A stretch of 64,000 nt of DNA from Leifsonia sp. ku-ls (GCA_003367665.1 QKXI01000006.1:133702-197701), one strand, 5' to 3'; positions 36,234 through 45,450 are shown, counted from the first letter of the stretch. The notes: generated from the letters alone by a model not told the origin. Translations and numbers: made by a program.

Positions 36234-37610
36234 TCAGTCGTCGGCGGCCGCCCTCCGCAGCACGACGCCACGCCGCGCGAAGAACAGCGCCAGCGTCACC
36301 ATCAGGAACACCGCCAGCACCGACAGGTCGACCATCGCGACCGTCCCGGCGCCCGCCGCCGCCTGGGTGACGCCGCAGGCCCGTGGGGTCTGGTCGGCCG
36401 GGCAGAGGAGGCGGTCGCCCGCTCCCGTCGCGCCGCTCGCCAGCCAGGAGCCGATCAGCTGGTTGTACCCCGTCTCGAGGCCTTTGGTCAGGGTGGGGCC
36501 GGAGTGGCCCTCGCCGGGGACGGCCCAGTAGGTGACCTTCCAGCCGGCGTCCTCGGCGGCCGTCGCCGTCGCCTCCACCTGGGCGCGGAAGTGCGGGTCG
36601 TCCTGGCCGGCGACGAAGATGCCGACGGTCGGCTGCGGGTAGTCGCGGGAGGCGAGCACGTTCGCCGGCCAGGTCGCCTCGAACGCGGCCTGGTCGCCGC
36701 CGAAGTACCGGTCCCTGGTCAGGGTCGGCCGGTGCTCGCCCGGCTTGTCCGGACCGGAGACGTCGATCATCGCACCCCACGTCTCCGGGTGCTTCGCGGC
36801 CAGGTACGCCGCGCACTCGCCGCCGTGCGAGAAGCCCGCGATCACCCGCTGCGTGCGGTCGCGGGAGGCGGGCAGGTTCGCGTCGATCCAGGCCGGGACG
36901 TCCTTCGACAGGTACGTGTCGAGCCGGCCGGCGGAGGTGTCGGCGCACGGCGGGTTCTTGTCGTTGGCGCCGAGCTGGTCGACGACGAGCACGAACGGCG
37001 CCTGGGCGAGCCGGTCGTCGCCGAGGCCGTGCAGCGCGTCGAGCGTCGCCCCGAGCGTCGGGTTGCCGGGCTGGCCCATCATCATCTCCACCACCGGCCG
37101 CGTTCCCGAGGGGTCGCGCAGCCAGCCGGACGGGACGAACAGGTGCGCGTCCCGGGCCGAGAAGCCGGACGCCGTCGGCGGGATGCGCACCGACAGCTGG
37201 TAGCCGTCCGCCAGCGTCTTCTCGGTCACCGGGACCGCGTGCCCGGCCACGGTCGCGGTCGCGAATCCGGGCACCGCCGCGGCGCCCACGACCGCGACGG
37301 CGGCCGCGGCGGCGAGGCCGGCGATCGTGGCCCGCAGGACGCGCCGGTCCGTCGACTGCACCAGGTCGCCCACGGCGAGCGGCACGACGGTCGCGGCGAG
37401 AAGGAGCGCGAACCATCCGGCACCGACCAGGTCGGGTCGCGGCAGGAGCAGCACGCCGAGCACCAGGACCACCAGGCCGGCGAGCTGGCCGGCCACGACG
37501 GCGACGACCGTCCCTGTAGCCCGGAACCGCCACGCCCGGCGCGCGAACCGGTACGCCGGGTACGCGCCCACCACGACGAGGGCGGCGGCGAGCCAGGCGA
37601 GGGCGGACAT
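36234..37610 (-). CDS. Membrane-anchored esterase, alpha/beta hydrolase fold
   Basis: This 458-residue protein has four N-terminal membrane helices (about 2-22, 30-52, 58-80 and 90-110). An extracellular hydrolase domain (130-400) follows, then one C-terminal helix (about 430-450) with a short basic tail. The nucleophile elbow is GFSHGGECAAYLA, with Asp in VAGQDDPHF and His in VPGEGHSGP as likely triad partners. It resembles esterase D/mycolyltransferase-like proteins that act on cell-envelope esters. The start at 37610 (MSALAWLAA) follows TAGACT by 7 bases. Substrate unknown. Confidence 0.8.
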   Translation of the reverse strand: MSALAWLAAALVVVGAYPAYRFARRAWRFRATGTVVAVVAGQLAGLVVLVLGVLLLPRPDLVGAGWFALLLAATVVPLAVGDLVQSTDRRVLRATIAGLAAAAAVAVVGAAAVPGFATATVAGHAVPVTEKTLADGYQLSVRIPPTASGFSARDAHLFVPSGWLRDPSGTRPVVEMMMGQPGNPTLGATLDALHGLGDDRLAQAPFVLVVDQLGANDKNPPCADTSAGRLDTYLSKDVPAWIDANLPASRDRTQRVIAGFSHGGECAAYLAAKHPETWGAMIDVSGPDKPGEHRPTLTRDRYFGGDQAAFEATWPANVLASRDYPQPTVGIFVAGQDDPHFRAQVEATATAAEDAGWKVTYWAVPGEGHSGPTLTKGLETGYNQLIGSWLASGATGAGDRLLCPADQTPRACGVTQAAAGAGTVAMVDLSVLAVFLMVTLALFFARRGVVLRRAAADD

Positions 37611-37617
37611 CCCCGTC

Positions 37618-37623
37618 AGTCTA
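37618..37623 (-). promoter_or_regulatory. -10 box of leaderless esterase transcript
   Basis: TAGACT on the minus strand ends 7 bases before the ATG at 37610. It lies back to back with the corA -10 box. Confidence 0.5.
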
Positions 37624-37644
37624 GGGGCGGCGAGAGGCGGGAGG

Positions 37645-37650
37645 TACGGT
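37645..37650 (+). promoter_or_regulatory. -10 box of leaderless corA transcript
   Basis: TACGGT ends 6 bases before the GTG at 37657. Confidence 0.5.
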
Positions 37651-37656
37651 GGCGGG

Positions 37657-38625
37657 GTGATCGTCGACAACGCCGTGTACGTGGACGGGCAGCGCACAGA
37701 GCCGCCGTCCCTGGAGGAGACCTGCGAGACCGTGCGCGACCGCGGCGGCTTCGCGTGGATCGGACTCTACCGCCCGACCGAGGACGAGCTGGGCGCCGTC
37801 GCGAAGGAGTTCGACCTGCCCGCGCTCGCGGTGGAGGACGCGCTGTCCGGCCACCAGCGCGCCAAGGTCGAGAAGTACGGCTCGATGCTGTTCGTCGTGC
37901 TGCGGCCGGCCGAGTACCTCGACGAGACCGAGAAGGTCGAGTTCGGCGAGGTGCACCTGTTCCTCGGCGAGGACTTCGTCATCACGGTCCGGCACTTCGA
38001 CAGCCCCGACCTCGCCCACGTGCGGCGGCGGCTGGAGGGCGACCCGGCCCTGCTCGCACACGGCCCGGTCGCGGCCCTCTACGGCGTGCTGGACGAGATC
38101 GTCGACGAGTACGCTCCGGTCGTCGCCGGGCTCGAGGACGACATCGACGAGATCGAGGACCAGCTCTTCTCCGGCGACCGCGGCGTCTCCCGCCGTATCT
38201 TCGAGCTCTCCACCGAGGTCATGCACTTCCAGCGGGCGGTCGACCCGCTGCGCGAGGTGATGAGCAGCCTGCGGCAGGGGCTGCTGGCGAAGAAGGAGGA
38301 CGAGGACCTGCGGGACGCGTTCCGCGACGTCGAGGACCACGTCATCCGCGTGACCGAGCGGGCCGACGGCTTCCGCCAGATCCTGCAGAACGCGCTCACC
38401 GTCCACACCACCCTGGTGGGCCAGCAGCAGAACGACGAGGTCAAGAAGATCTCCGGATGGGCCGCGATCCTCTTCACCCCGACCCTCGTCGGCACCGTCT
38501 ACGGCATGAACTTCCGCATCATGCCCGAACTGCACTGGGCCCTCGGCTACCCCTTCGCCCTCCTCCTGATGCTCGCCATGGGCGTAGCCCTCTACATCAT
38601 CTTCAAACGCAAACACTGGATCTGA
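37657..38625 (+). CDS. corA: CorA-type magnesium/cobalt transporter
   Basis: This 322-residue pentameric channel has a large cytosolic domain and two C-terminal helices. The signature YGMNF lies at the end of helix 1 (near 287), followed by the short loop RIMPELHW, where CorA usually has MPE. The tail FKRKHWI is the basic CorA ending. The GTG start at 37657 is supported by a TACGGT box 6 bases upstream and by the fold start VIVDNAVYVDG. It imports Mg2+ (or Co2+/Ni2+). It ends at a large palindrome shared with the TetR gene. Confidence 0.93.
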   Translation: MIVDNAVYVDGQRTEPPSLEETCETVRDRGGFAWIGLYRPTEDELGAVAKEFDLPALAVEDALSGHQRAKVEKYGSMLFVVLRPAEYLDETEKVEFGEVHLFLGEDFVITVRHFDSPDLAHVRRRLEGDPALLAHGPVAALYGVLDEIVDEYAPVVAGLEDDIDEIEDQLFSGDRGVSRRIFELSTEVMHFQRAVDPLREVMSSLRQGLLAKKEDEDLRDAFRDVEDHVIRVTERADGFRQILQNALTVHTTLVGQQQNDEVKKISGWAAILFTPTLVGTVYGMNFRIMPELHWALGYPFALLLMLAMGVALYIIFKRKHWI

Positions 38626-38633
38626 CCGCCCGA

Positions 38634-38702
38634 CGCCAAGAGCTCCTGAGTTCTTCGAGCGACACACCGCGCCGAGCTCGAAAAACTCAGGAGCTCTCGG
38701 CG
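38634..38702. terminator. Large palindrome overlapping the TetR 3' end
   Basis: Arms 38634-38660 and 38676-38702 (27 bases each) are complementary with two mismatches; both contain AGCTCCTGAGTT or its complement. The spacer is 15 bases. It lies between convergent corA and tetR, and the TetR stop and last codons are inside one arm. It probably acts as a bidirectional terminator or a REP-like element. Confidence 0.75.
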
Positions 38703-39367
38703 TGGAGGCGCGCGTGGCGGTCGCGCAGGCCGTCGAGCAGCGCCCGCAGGCCGATCTCGAAGGCGGCGTCGGCGGGCGGGGCGTTGCCGAGCGAGCGCGC
38801 GCGGGCGCGGTAGGCGGACGCGAAGGCGGGCACCTCCGCCTCGGCGCCGGCCGGGTCGAACATGTCGGCCGGCGCGATCGCGTCGAGCGCCGACCCGAGG
38901 ATGAACGACTCCACCGCGACGATCGTCGGCAGCACCTCCTGCTCGGGCCAGCCGGCGCGCACCATCGCGGCGACGACCGTGTCGTACATCCGCATGGTGC
39001 GCAGCGCACCGGTGAGCGGGAGCGTCGCGAGCAGCGCGATGGTCGGCGGATGCGCCGCGAACGCCACGCGGTACGAGCGCGCCCACGCGAGCATGGCCGC
39101 GTCCCACGGTTCGTCGGCGAACGCGTCGACGTCGATCCGGTCGGAGACGAGCTCGCGGACGGCCGCGATCACGTCCTCCTTGCCCTCGACGTGGTTGTAG
39201 AGGGCGCTGGGCCGCACGCGGAGGGCCTGCGCGAGCCGTGCCATGGTGAAGCCGTCCGCGCCCGACTCGTCGAGCAGCCGCAGCGCCGCGTGGGCGATCA
39301 GGTCGCGGGTGAGGACGGTGGTCCGGGGACGGCCCGCGCGGCGGGCCGGGCGATCGACTTCGGCCAT
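38687..39367 (-). CDS. TetR-family transcriptional regulator
   Basis: This 226-residue repressor has the helix-turn-helix FTMARLAQALRVRPSALYNHV near 40-60 and a C-terminal TetR_C_1-like ligand domain. GGAGGGG lies upstream of the ATG. It is divergent from an amidohydrolase-permease pair and probably controls them through the 23-bp inverted repeat at 39411-39433. The inducer may be the amine or amide handled by those genes. Its last codons lie within a large palindrome. Confidence 0.9.
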   Translation of the reverse strand: MAEVDRPARRAGRPRTTVLTRDLIAHAALRLLDESGADGFTMARLAQALRVRPSALYNHVEGKEDVIAAVRELVSDRIDVDAFADEPWDAAMLAWARSYRVAFAAHPPTIALLATLPLTGALRTMRMYDTVVAAMVRAGWPEQEVLPTIVAVESFILGSALDAIAPADMFDPAGAEAEVPAFASAYRARARSLGNAPPADAAFEIGLRALLDGLRDRHARLHAESS

Positions 39368-39410
39368 TGCTCTTCCCCTCCGGCTCGATCACACCCTAGT
39401 ATCCGACGTA

Positions 39411-39433
39411 ATAAAAGAACGCCGTTCATTTAT
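39411..39433. promoter_or_regulatory. TetR operator
   Basis: An 11-base arm ATAAAAGAACG (39411-39421), one central C and a complementary arm CGTTCATTTAT (39423-39433) match with one mismatch. It lies 19 bases before the amidohydrolase start and 44 bases from the TetR start, so it can repress both directions. Confidence 0.8.
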
Positions 39434-39451
39434 TCGTAACACGGAGGTTGC

Positions 39452-41074
39452 ATGCCCACGACCGTCTTCACCAACGGGACGATCCTGTCGAGCTACCGCG
39501 CGGACGCCGACGAGCACAGCGCGGTGGCGGTGGAGGACGGCCGCGTCGTCGCGGTCGGAGCCGAGGCGCTCGCCCTCCGGCAGAGAGCCGACGAGACGGT
39601 CGACCTGCTCGGCGGGGTGCTCGCCCCGGCGTTCGGCGACGGGCACGCGCACCCGCTGCAGGGCGGCCTGGAGAGGCTCGGTCCGCAGGTGCGCGACTGC
39701 CGCTCCGTGGACGAGATCGTGGCGTGCGTGAAGGAGTGGGCGGAGGCGCATCCCGAGCAGGAGTGGATCTACGGCGCCAGCTACGACGCGACGCTCGCCC
39801 CAGAGGGCCTGTTCGACGCGCGCTGGCTCGACGCGGCCGTGCCCGACCGCCCGGTCGTGCTGCGCGCCTGGGACTACCACACGGTCTGGGTCAACTCGGA
39901 GGCGCTCCGCCGCGCCGGCATCGACGCGACCACGCCGGAGCCGCCGCTCGGTCGCATCCCGCGCCGACCCGACGGCGAGCCGCTCGGCATCCTGCAGGAA
40001 CCGGGCGCGGTCGACCTGCTGCTCCCGGTGGAGCCGGGACGCACGCACGACGAGCGCGTCGAGGCGCTGCGGCTCGCGACCGCCGAGTACGCCGGGCTCG
40101 GGATCGCGTGGATCCAGGACGCCTGGGTCGAGCCGGCCGAGGTGGAGGCGTACCTGGAGGCCTCCGCCCGCGGCCTGCTCTCCACCCGGGTCAACCTGGC
40201 CCTGCGTGCCGACCCGCTGCGCTGGCGCGACCAGGTGCCCGAGTTCGTGGAGTCGCGCCGCCGCGTCGAGGAGCTCGGCGACCCGCTGCTCACCGCCGGC
40301 ACGGTCAAGGTCTTCGTCGATGGCGTGATCGAGAACCACACCGCCGCCATGCTGGCCGACTACACCGACACCCCCGGCGACCGCGGACTCCCCAACTGGG
40401 AGGCGCGCGAGCTCGCCGCGGCCGCCGTCACCTTCGACAAGCTCGGCTTCCAGCTGCACCTCCACGCGATCGGCGACGCCGCAACGCGCACCGCGCTCGA
40501 CGTCTTCGAGGAGGTGGCGCGCAGCAACGGTCCGCGCGACCGCCGCCCGGTCATCGCGCACGTGCAGGTGGTCGATCCGGCCGACCTGCCGCGGTTCGCG
40601 GCCCTCGGCGTGATCGCCAACTTCGAGCCGCTCTGGGCCCAGCTCGACCCGATGATGGTCGCGCTGACCATCCCGCGCCTCGGCCCCGAGCGCGAACGAC
40701 TGCAGTACCCCATCCGCACGCTGCTCGGCTCGGCCGCCGTCTCCTTCGGGAGCGACTGGCCGGTCAGCAGCGCCGACTGGCGACCCGGTGTCGCGACGGC
40801 GGTCACCCGCCAGACCGACGACCGCGTGCCCGCGGGCGGATGGACCCCCGCCGAGCGCATCCCGCTCACCGACGCGCTGGAGGCGTACTCCTCCGGCGTC
40901 GCCCACCAGGCCTTCGCCCGCACCCAGCGCGGCGAGCTGCGTCCGGGGTCCGCCCCGGACCTGGTCTGGCTCGACACCGACCCGCGTCACGTGGAGCCGC
41001 ACGACCTGCGGTCCGTCCGCGTGCTCGGAACCTGGGTCGCCGGCGCCCGCCGCGCGGCCACCGTACGGAGCTGA
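39452..41074 (+). CDS. Amidohydrolase family protein, YtcJ-like
   Basis: This 540-residue metal-dependent hydrolase has the metal-binding HAH motif GDGHAHPLQGG near 63-73. A VFVDGVIENHTA segment (about 289-300) and HLHAIGDAAT (near 332) supply further ligands, and SFGSDWPVSSADW holds the late Asp. The fold and length match YtcJ-type amidohydrolases, which cleave N-acyl amines or formamides. CACGGAGG precedes the ATG. It lies 45 bases before a PuuP-like permease and faces a TetR gene, so it probably hydrolyses an amide or amine substrate taken up by that permease. Confidence 0.88.
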   Translation: MPTTVFTNGTILSSYRADADEHSAVAVEDGRVVAVGAEALALRQRADETVDLLGGVLAPAFGDGHAHPLQGGLERLGPQVRDCRSVDEIVACVKEWAEAHPEQEWIYGASYDATLAPEGLFDARWLDAAVPDRPVVLRAWDYHTVWVNSEALRRAGIDATTPEPPLGRIPRRPDGEPLGILQEPGAVDLLLPVEPGRTHDERVEALRLATAEYAGLGIAWIQDAWVEPAEVEAYLEASARGLLSTRVNLALRADPLRWRDQVPEFVESRRRVEELGDPLLTAGTVKVFVDGVIENHTAAMLADYTDTPGDRGLPNWEARELAAAAVTFDKLGFQLHLHAIGDAATRTALDVFEEVARSNGPRDRRPVIAHVQVVDPADLPRFAALGVIANFEPLWAQLDPMMVALTIPRLGPERERLQYPIRTLLGSAAVSFGSDWPVSSADWRPGVATAVTRQTDDRVPAGGWTPAERIPLTDALEAYSSGVAHQAFARTQRGELRPGSAPDLVWLDTDPRHVEPHDLRSVRVLGTWVAGARRAATVRS

Positions 41075-41119
41075 TACCCACCCCCACCCCTGCACCACTC
41101 GACAGAGAGGCAGCACCAC

Positions 41120-42508
41120 ATGACCACGACCGACCTGCCGCCGCAACAGCAGCAGCCCCGCCTGAAGCGTGCGCTCGGCCCCACCGCGCTCGTGCTGTTC
41201 GGGCTCACCTACCTCGCGCCGGTGACCGTCTTCACGACCTACGGCATCGTCACCGAGACCACCGACAACCACCTGCCGTCCGCGTACGTCGTCGCGCTCG
41301 TCGCGATGCTGTTCACGGCGCTCAGCTACGGCGCGATGGCGCGCGCGTTCCCCGTCTCCGGCTCGGCCTACACCTACACGCAGCAAACGTTCGGCGGGCA
41401 CGTCGGCTTCCTCACCGGGTGGACGCTGATGCTCGACTACCTGTTCCTGCCGATGATCAACTTCCTGCTGATCGGGCTGTACCTGAACACGCAGTTCCCC
41501 GCCGTGCCGCAGTGGGTGTTCGCGCTCGCCGCGCTGCTGCTCACCCTGCTGTTCAACGTGCTCGGGATCACGCTGGTGAACCGGCTGAACGTCGCCATCG
41601 TGGCCCTCTCCGTGCTGCTCGTCGTGGTGTTCGCCGTGCTGGCGATCAAGGAGCTGGCCACCAACCCGTCGGCGGAGACGCCGAGCCTGATCGAGCCGTT
41701 CCTTCCCGGAAAGGGCGGCCTCGGGCCGATCTTCGCCGGAGCCGCGGTGCTCGCCCTGTCGTTCCTCGGCTTCGACGCGGTGTCCACCCTGTCGGAGGAG
41801 GCCAAGAACCCGCGGCGCGACATCCCGCGTGCGATCGTGCTCACGACGCTCATCGGCGGCGCGATCTTCATCGTCGTGTCGTGGCTCGGCGCCCTGGTGT
41901 ATCCGGACTGGCGCGACTTCGCCAACGTCGACTCCGCCGGCGTCGACCTCATGGCGAAGGTCGGCGGCACTTTCCTCACCTCGTTCTTCGTGGCGGTCTA
42001 CGTGGTCGGCGCGTTCGGCTCCGGGATGACGACGCAGGTCAGCGTGTCGCGCATCATCTACTCGATGGGCCGGGACGGCGTGTTGCCGCGCGTGTTCGGC
42101 CGGCTGCACAGCCGCTTCCGCACTCCGTGGGTGGCCGCGCTCGCCGTGTCGGTCGTGTCTCTGCTCGCCCTCGTGCTGACCCTCGACCAGGCGGCGACGA
42201 TGATCTCGTTCGGGGCGCTCGCCGCGTTCTCGATGGTGAACCTCTCGGTGATCAAGCACCACCTGTTCCCGAAGGGCGGCCGCACCGCGCCGTCGGCGGG
42301 GGAGTGGGTGCGCTACGGCGTGCTGCCGGCGATCGGCTTCGTGCTGACGGTCTGGCTGTGGACGTCGCTCACCGTCACGACGTTCGTCGTCGGCCTCTCC
42401 TGGATGCTGGTCGGCGTCATCTACCTCGCCGTGCTCACCCGCGGCTTCCGCCGCAAGCCCCCGACCATGGACTTCTCCGAGAAGAACCTCGCCGACGTCC
42501 CCGCCTGA
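41120..42508 (+). CDS. APC-family permease, PuuP-like amine importer
   Basis: This 462-residue transporter has about 12 hydrophobic helices. Several segments match the E. coli putrescine importer PuuP from memory: LTYLAPVTVFTTYGIV, FPVSGSAYTYTQQ, LMLDYLFLPMINFLL and SFLGFDAVSTLSEEAKNPRR. Uptake of putrescine or another small amine is therefore a reasonable inference. GAGAGGCAG lies before the ATG. It probably shares the TetR-controlled message with the amidohydrolase. A REP-like palindrome follows the gene. Confidence 0.85.
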   Translation: MTTTDLPPQQQQPRLKRALGPTALVLFGLTYLAPVTVFTTYGIVTETTDNHLPSAYVVALVAMLFTALSYGAMARAFPVSGSAYTYTQQTFGGHVGFLTGWTLMLDYLFLPMINFLLIGLYLNTQFPAVPQWVFALAALLLTLLFNVLGITLVNRLNVAIVALSVLLVVVFAVLAIKELATNPSAETPSLIEPFLPGKGGLGPIFAGAAVLALSFLGFDAVSTLSEEAKNPRRDIPRAIVLTTLIGGAIFIVVSWLGALVYPDWRDFANVDSAGVDLMAKVGGTFLTSFFVAVYVVGAFGSGMTTQVSVSRIIYSMGRDGVLPRVFGRLHSRFRTPWVAALAVSVVSLLALVLTLDQAATMISFGALAAFSMVNLSVIKHHLFPKGGRTAPSAGEWVRYGVLPAIGFVLTVWLWTSLTVTTFVVGLSWMLVGVIYLAVLTRGFRRKPPTMDFSEKNLADVPA

Positions 42509-42519
42509 CCCGCCCCCAC

Positions 42520-42590
42520 CCACCGTCGAGTCCGCGAAGACTGCACGTTTCCGGCGTGATTCCGTGCACTCTCTGCAGACTCGATGGTGG
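42520..42590. repeat. REP-like palindromic element, copy 1
   Basis: Outer arms around CCACCGTCGAGTC and GACTCGATGGTGG and inner arms GACTGCACG and CGTGCACTC form a long imperfect hairpin. The 12-mer GAAGACTGCACG (42536-42547) recurs in the element at 45454. Both copies directly follow an APC permease gene. It may act as terminator. Confidence 0.65.
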
Positions 42591-42608
42591 GGGGACTGGT
42601 TGGATGGG

Positions 42609-43733
42609 GTGGTGGAGTTCGAGTACGGGCGGTTGCGGCGGTGGCCGGAGGTGGAGGCGGCGAACCTGTTCGCCTCCGACGCGGCCGACCGGCTCATCGT
42701 CGATCTGGCGGGCGACGCGGTGTCGGAGTCCGGGCTCGTCGTGATCGGCGACGGGTACGGCGCGCTGACCCTCGCCGCGGCGGCGAAGGGCGCCCGCGGC
42801 ATCCGGGTGCACCAGGACGCGCTGACCGGCGAGCGCGCGCTCGACGCCAACGCCGACGCGTTCGGGCTGGCCGGCGCGTTCGAGCACCGGCCGCTCGACG
42901 AATCCCTCGTGCGCGGCGCCCGCACGGTGCTGCTGCGGCTTCCCCGGAGCCTGGATGCGCTGGCGGAGATCGCGACGCTCGTCGCCGAGCACGCGCGCGC
43001 CGACGTCACCGTGTACGCCGGCGGCATGCTCAAGCACATGACGACCGCGATGAACGGCGTGCTCGGCGAGGTGTTCGGCGACGTCTCCGCGTCGCTCGCC
43101 CGGCAGAAGGCGCGCGTGCTGACCGCGCGCGAGCCGCATCCCGCCGCCGCCACCGTGCTGGACCGCTGGCCGGAGCGCGCGTTCGACGCCGAGACCGGGC
43201 TGTGGGTGTGCGCGCACGGGGCCGCGTTCGCCGGGACCTCCGTCGACATCGGAACGCGCTTCCTGCTGACGGTGCTCGATCGCGCCGTGCCGGATGCGCG
43301 CACGGCGATCGACCTCGGCTGCGGCACCGGCGTCCTGGCCTCCGCCCTCGCCGTGTCCCGGCCGGAGCTGCACGTCGTCGCCACCGACCAGTCCGCGGCC
43401 GCCGTCTCGTCCGCGACCGCCACCGCCGCGGCGAACGGCGTCGGTGACAGGGTCGTGGTGGTGCGGGACGATGGTCTGGCCGCGCAGCCGGACGCGTCGG
43501 CCGACCTCATCGTGTTGAACCCGCCGTTCCACATCGGCGGCGCCGTGCACACCGGCATCGCCCACCGGCTGTTCGCGGACGCCGGACGCGTGCTCGCGCC
43601 GGGCGGGGAGCTGTGGGCCGTGTGGAACTCGCACCTCGGCTACCGGCCGGCCCTCGAGCGCGCGGTCGGCCCGACCCGCCAGGTCGCGCGCAACCCGAAG
43701 TTCACGGTCACCGCCTCACGCAAGCCGGACTGA
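42609..43733 (+). CDS. RlmG/RsmC-like rRNA guanine methyltransferase
   Basis: This about 374-residue protein has an N-terminal degenerate methyltransferase half and a C-terminal catalytic half. In the latter, AIDLGCGTGVLASALA binds SAM and NPPFHIGG is the N6/N2-methylase motif. This two-half plan is typical of RlmG (23S G1835) and RsmC (16S G1207). The start is uncertain: an in-frame GTG at 42564 lies inside the palindrome, so the GTG at 42609 was chosen; TTG at 42600 is another option. Which rRNA base it modifies is not decidable here. Confidence 0.82.
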   Translation: MVEFEYGRLRRWPEVEAANLFASDAADRLIVDLAGDAVSESGLVVIGDGYGALTLAAAAKGARGIRVHQDALTGERALDANADAFGLAGAFEHRPLDESLVRGARTVLLRLPRSLDALAEIATLVAEHARADVTVYAGGMLKHMTTAMNGVLGEVFGDVSASLARQKARVLTAREPHPAAATVLDRWPERAFDAETGLWVCAHGAAFAGTSVDIGTRFLLTVLDRAVPDARTAIDLGCGTGVLASALAVSRPELHVVATDQSAAAVSSATATAAANGVGDRVVVVRDDGLAAQPDASADLIVLNPPFHIGGAVHTGIAHRLFADAGRVLAPGGELWAVWNSHLGYRPALERAVGPTRQVARNPKFTVTASRKPD

Positions 43734-43810
43734 ATCCGCCGCACTTTCGTAATCTCACAACGTTTTCAGGGTTCGATCAGCGAATCGGCAACGGAATCCG
43801 TCGAAATCTC

Positions 43811-43839
43811 TTGTCTCTGCCCTCGGATGTTGCTAACGT
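43811..43839 (+). promoter_or_regulatory. Promoter of the second APC permease gene
   Basis: TTGTCT (43811-43816), a 17-base spacer and TAACGT (43834-43839) fit a sigma-A promoter, leaving a 5' leader of about 60 bases. Nothing else was recognised in the 172-base gap. Confidence 0.6.
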
Positions 43840-43905
43840 CCCTCTGTCGCACACCGCCGTCGCGAGACCGCGCCGACGCCCGCGACCCCGAAGCCAGGGA
43901 GAGCA

Positions 43906-45432
43906 ATGACGCAGACCAGTTCCCGGCCGGACGCCCCGCACGGCGCCCCGCAGCACACCCCGGGAGAGAACGAGCACGCTCTGAAGGCCGACGGCGTCAG
44001 CGCCGCGGGCTCCATCGTGATGGCCGTCGCGGGCAGCGCGCCCGCCTACTCGATCGCCGCGACCACCGCCACGCTCGTCGGCGCCGCCGCCCTCGGCGCG
44101 CCGGCCGCCCTGCTCTGGTGCGGCATCCCGATGCTCGGCATCGCGTGGGCGTTCCTCTACCTGGGGCGGCTCGACGTGAACGCGGGCGCCGCCTACTCGT
44201 GGGTCGCCCGGGCGCTGCACCCCATCCTCGGCTTCCTCTCCGGCTGGGCGCTCGTCATCTCTGCCACCATCTTCATGGTCGCGGGAGCCCTCCCCGCCGG
44301 GGCCATGACGGTCACGCTGTTCGCGCCGGACCAGGCGTCCAACGTCCCGCTCATCACCGGTGTCGGTGCGCTGTGGTTCCTCGTCATGGCCGCGTGCGTG
44401 CTGTTCGGCGTGCACGTGACCGCTCGCGCGCAGTGGATCATGTCGGTCATCGAGGTCGGCATCCTGATCCTCTTCGCCGTGCTGATGATCGTGCGTGCGT
44501 CCACCTCGGCGCACGCCGGACCGTCGTTCTCGTGGGACTGGCTGGGCTTCCAGCACCTCACCGGCCAGGGCGTCTTCGTCTCGGCGGCGCTGATCGCGGC
44601 CTTCTACTTCTGGGGCTGGGACGTCGCGGCCAACCTCAACGAGGAGACGAAGGACGGCCACAAGAACGCCGGCTCCGCGGGCATCATCGGCGTCATCATC
44701 GTCTTCCTGCTGTTCGAGATCTTCACCATCGCGACGATGGTCATCCTCCCGGCGAAGACCATCGAGAACAACAGCGCCAACGTGCTGTCCGTGCTCGGTG
44801 ACGCCGTCTGGCCGGGCATCGGCGGCAAGATCCTCGTGATCGCGGTCGCCCTCTCCACCATCGCGACGCTCGAGACGACCCTGATCCAGGTCACCAGGAC
44901 GCTGTTCTCGATGGGCCGCGACCACACCATCCCGAAGGTGTTCGGCAGCATCCACCGCCGGTGGAAGACGCCCGCCTTCGCGACGCTGATCGTGGTCGGG
45001 GTGTCGATCATCCTGTTCCTCGGCGCCAACCTGATCGGCAAGACGGTCGGCGACATCATGACGAACGCGATCGCCTCCATCGGCATCCAGATCGCCTTCT
45101 ACTACACGCTCGCGGGCGTGGCCGTGGTGGTCGCCTACCGCCGGGTGCTGCTGAAGTCGGCGAAGAACTTCATCCTGATCGGCCTGTGGCCGGCGGTCGG
45201 CGCGATCTTCATGGGCGTGATCTTCGTGCTCGGCATCGTGCAGAACTTCCAGGACGACGCCGTCATCGTCAACGTCCTCGGCCTCGGCCTGATCGTGCTC
45301 GGCGTCGTGCCGATCCTGCTCTTCTACCGCAAGGCCCGCGAGTACTACACCCGCCGCCCGCTGGAGCTGCCGGAGGAGCTGGACGCCGCCGCACCGCCGA
45401 ACGTCGACGATCGCGACCCGGCGACGCGCTGA
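43906..45432 (+). CDS. APC-family amino acid permease
   Basis: This 508-residue transporter has about 12 hydrophobic helices after a polar N-terminus. The APC signature near helix 1 is GSIVMAVAGSAPAYSIAATTA. The segment FYFWGWDVAANLNEETKDGHKN is the characteristic loop after helix 6. The substrate is probably an amino acid or amine; no linked enzyme helps to decide. AGGGAGAG precedes the ATG. It has its own promoter at 43811-43839, and a REP-like palindrome follows the gene. Confidence 0.85.
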   Translation: MTQTSSRPDAPHGAPQHTPGENEHALKADGVSAAGSIVMAVAGSAPAYSIAATTATLVGAAALGAPAALLWCGIPMLGIAWAFLYLGRLDVNAGAAYSWVARALHPILGFLSGWALVISATIFMVAGALPAGAMTVTLFAPDQASNVPLITGVGALWFLVMAACVLFGVHVTARAQWIMSVIEVGILILFAVLMIVRASTSAHAGPSFSWDWLGFQHLTGQGVFVSAALIAAFYFWGWDVAANLNEETKDGHKNAGSAGIIGVIIVFLLFEIFTIATMVILPAKTIENNSANVLSVLGDAVWPGIGGKILVIAVALSTIATLETTLIQVTRTLFSMGRDHTIPKVFGSIHRRWKTPAFATLIVVGVSIILFLGANLIGKTVGDIMTNAIASIGIQIAFYYTLAGVAVVVAYRRVLLKSAKNFILIGLWPAVGAIFMGVIFVLGIVQNFQDDAVIVNVLGLGLIVLGVVPILLFYRKAREYYTRRPLELPEELDAAAPPNVDDRDPATR

Positions 45433-45450
45433 CCCCTCCGCCGCCGAGTA

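Noticed and set aside
39389-43558. 1389-residue minus-strand open frame
   Set aside because: It runs opposite three well-supported genes (amidohydrolase, PuuP-like permease, methyltransferase); long antisense frames are expected at this GC content.
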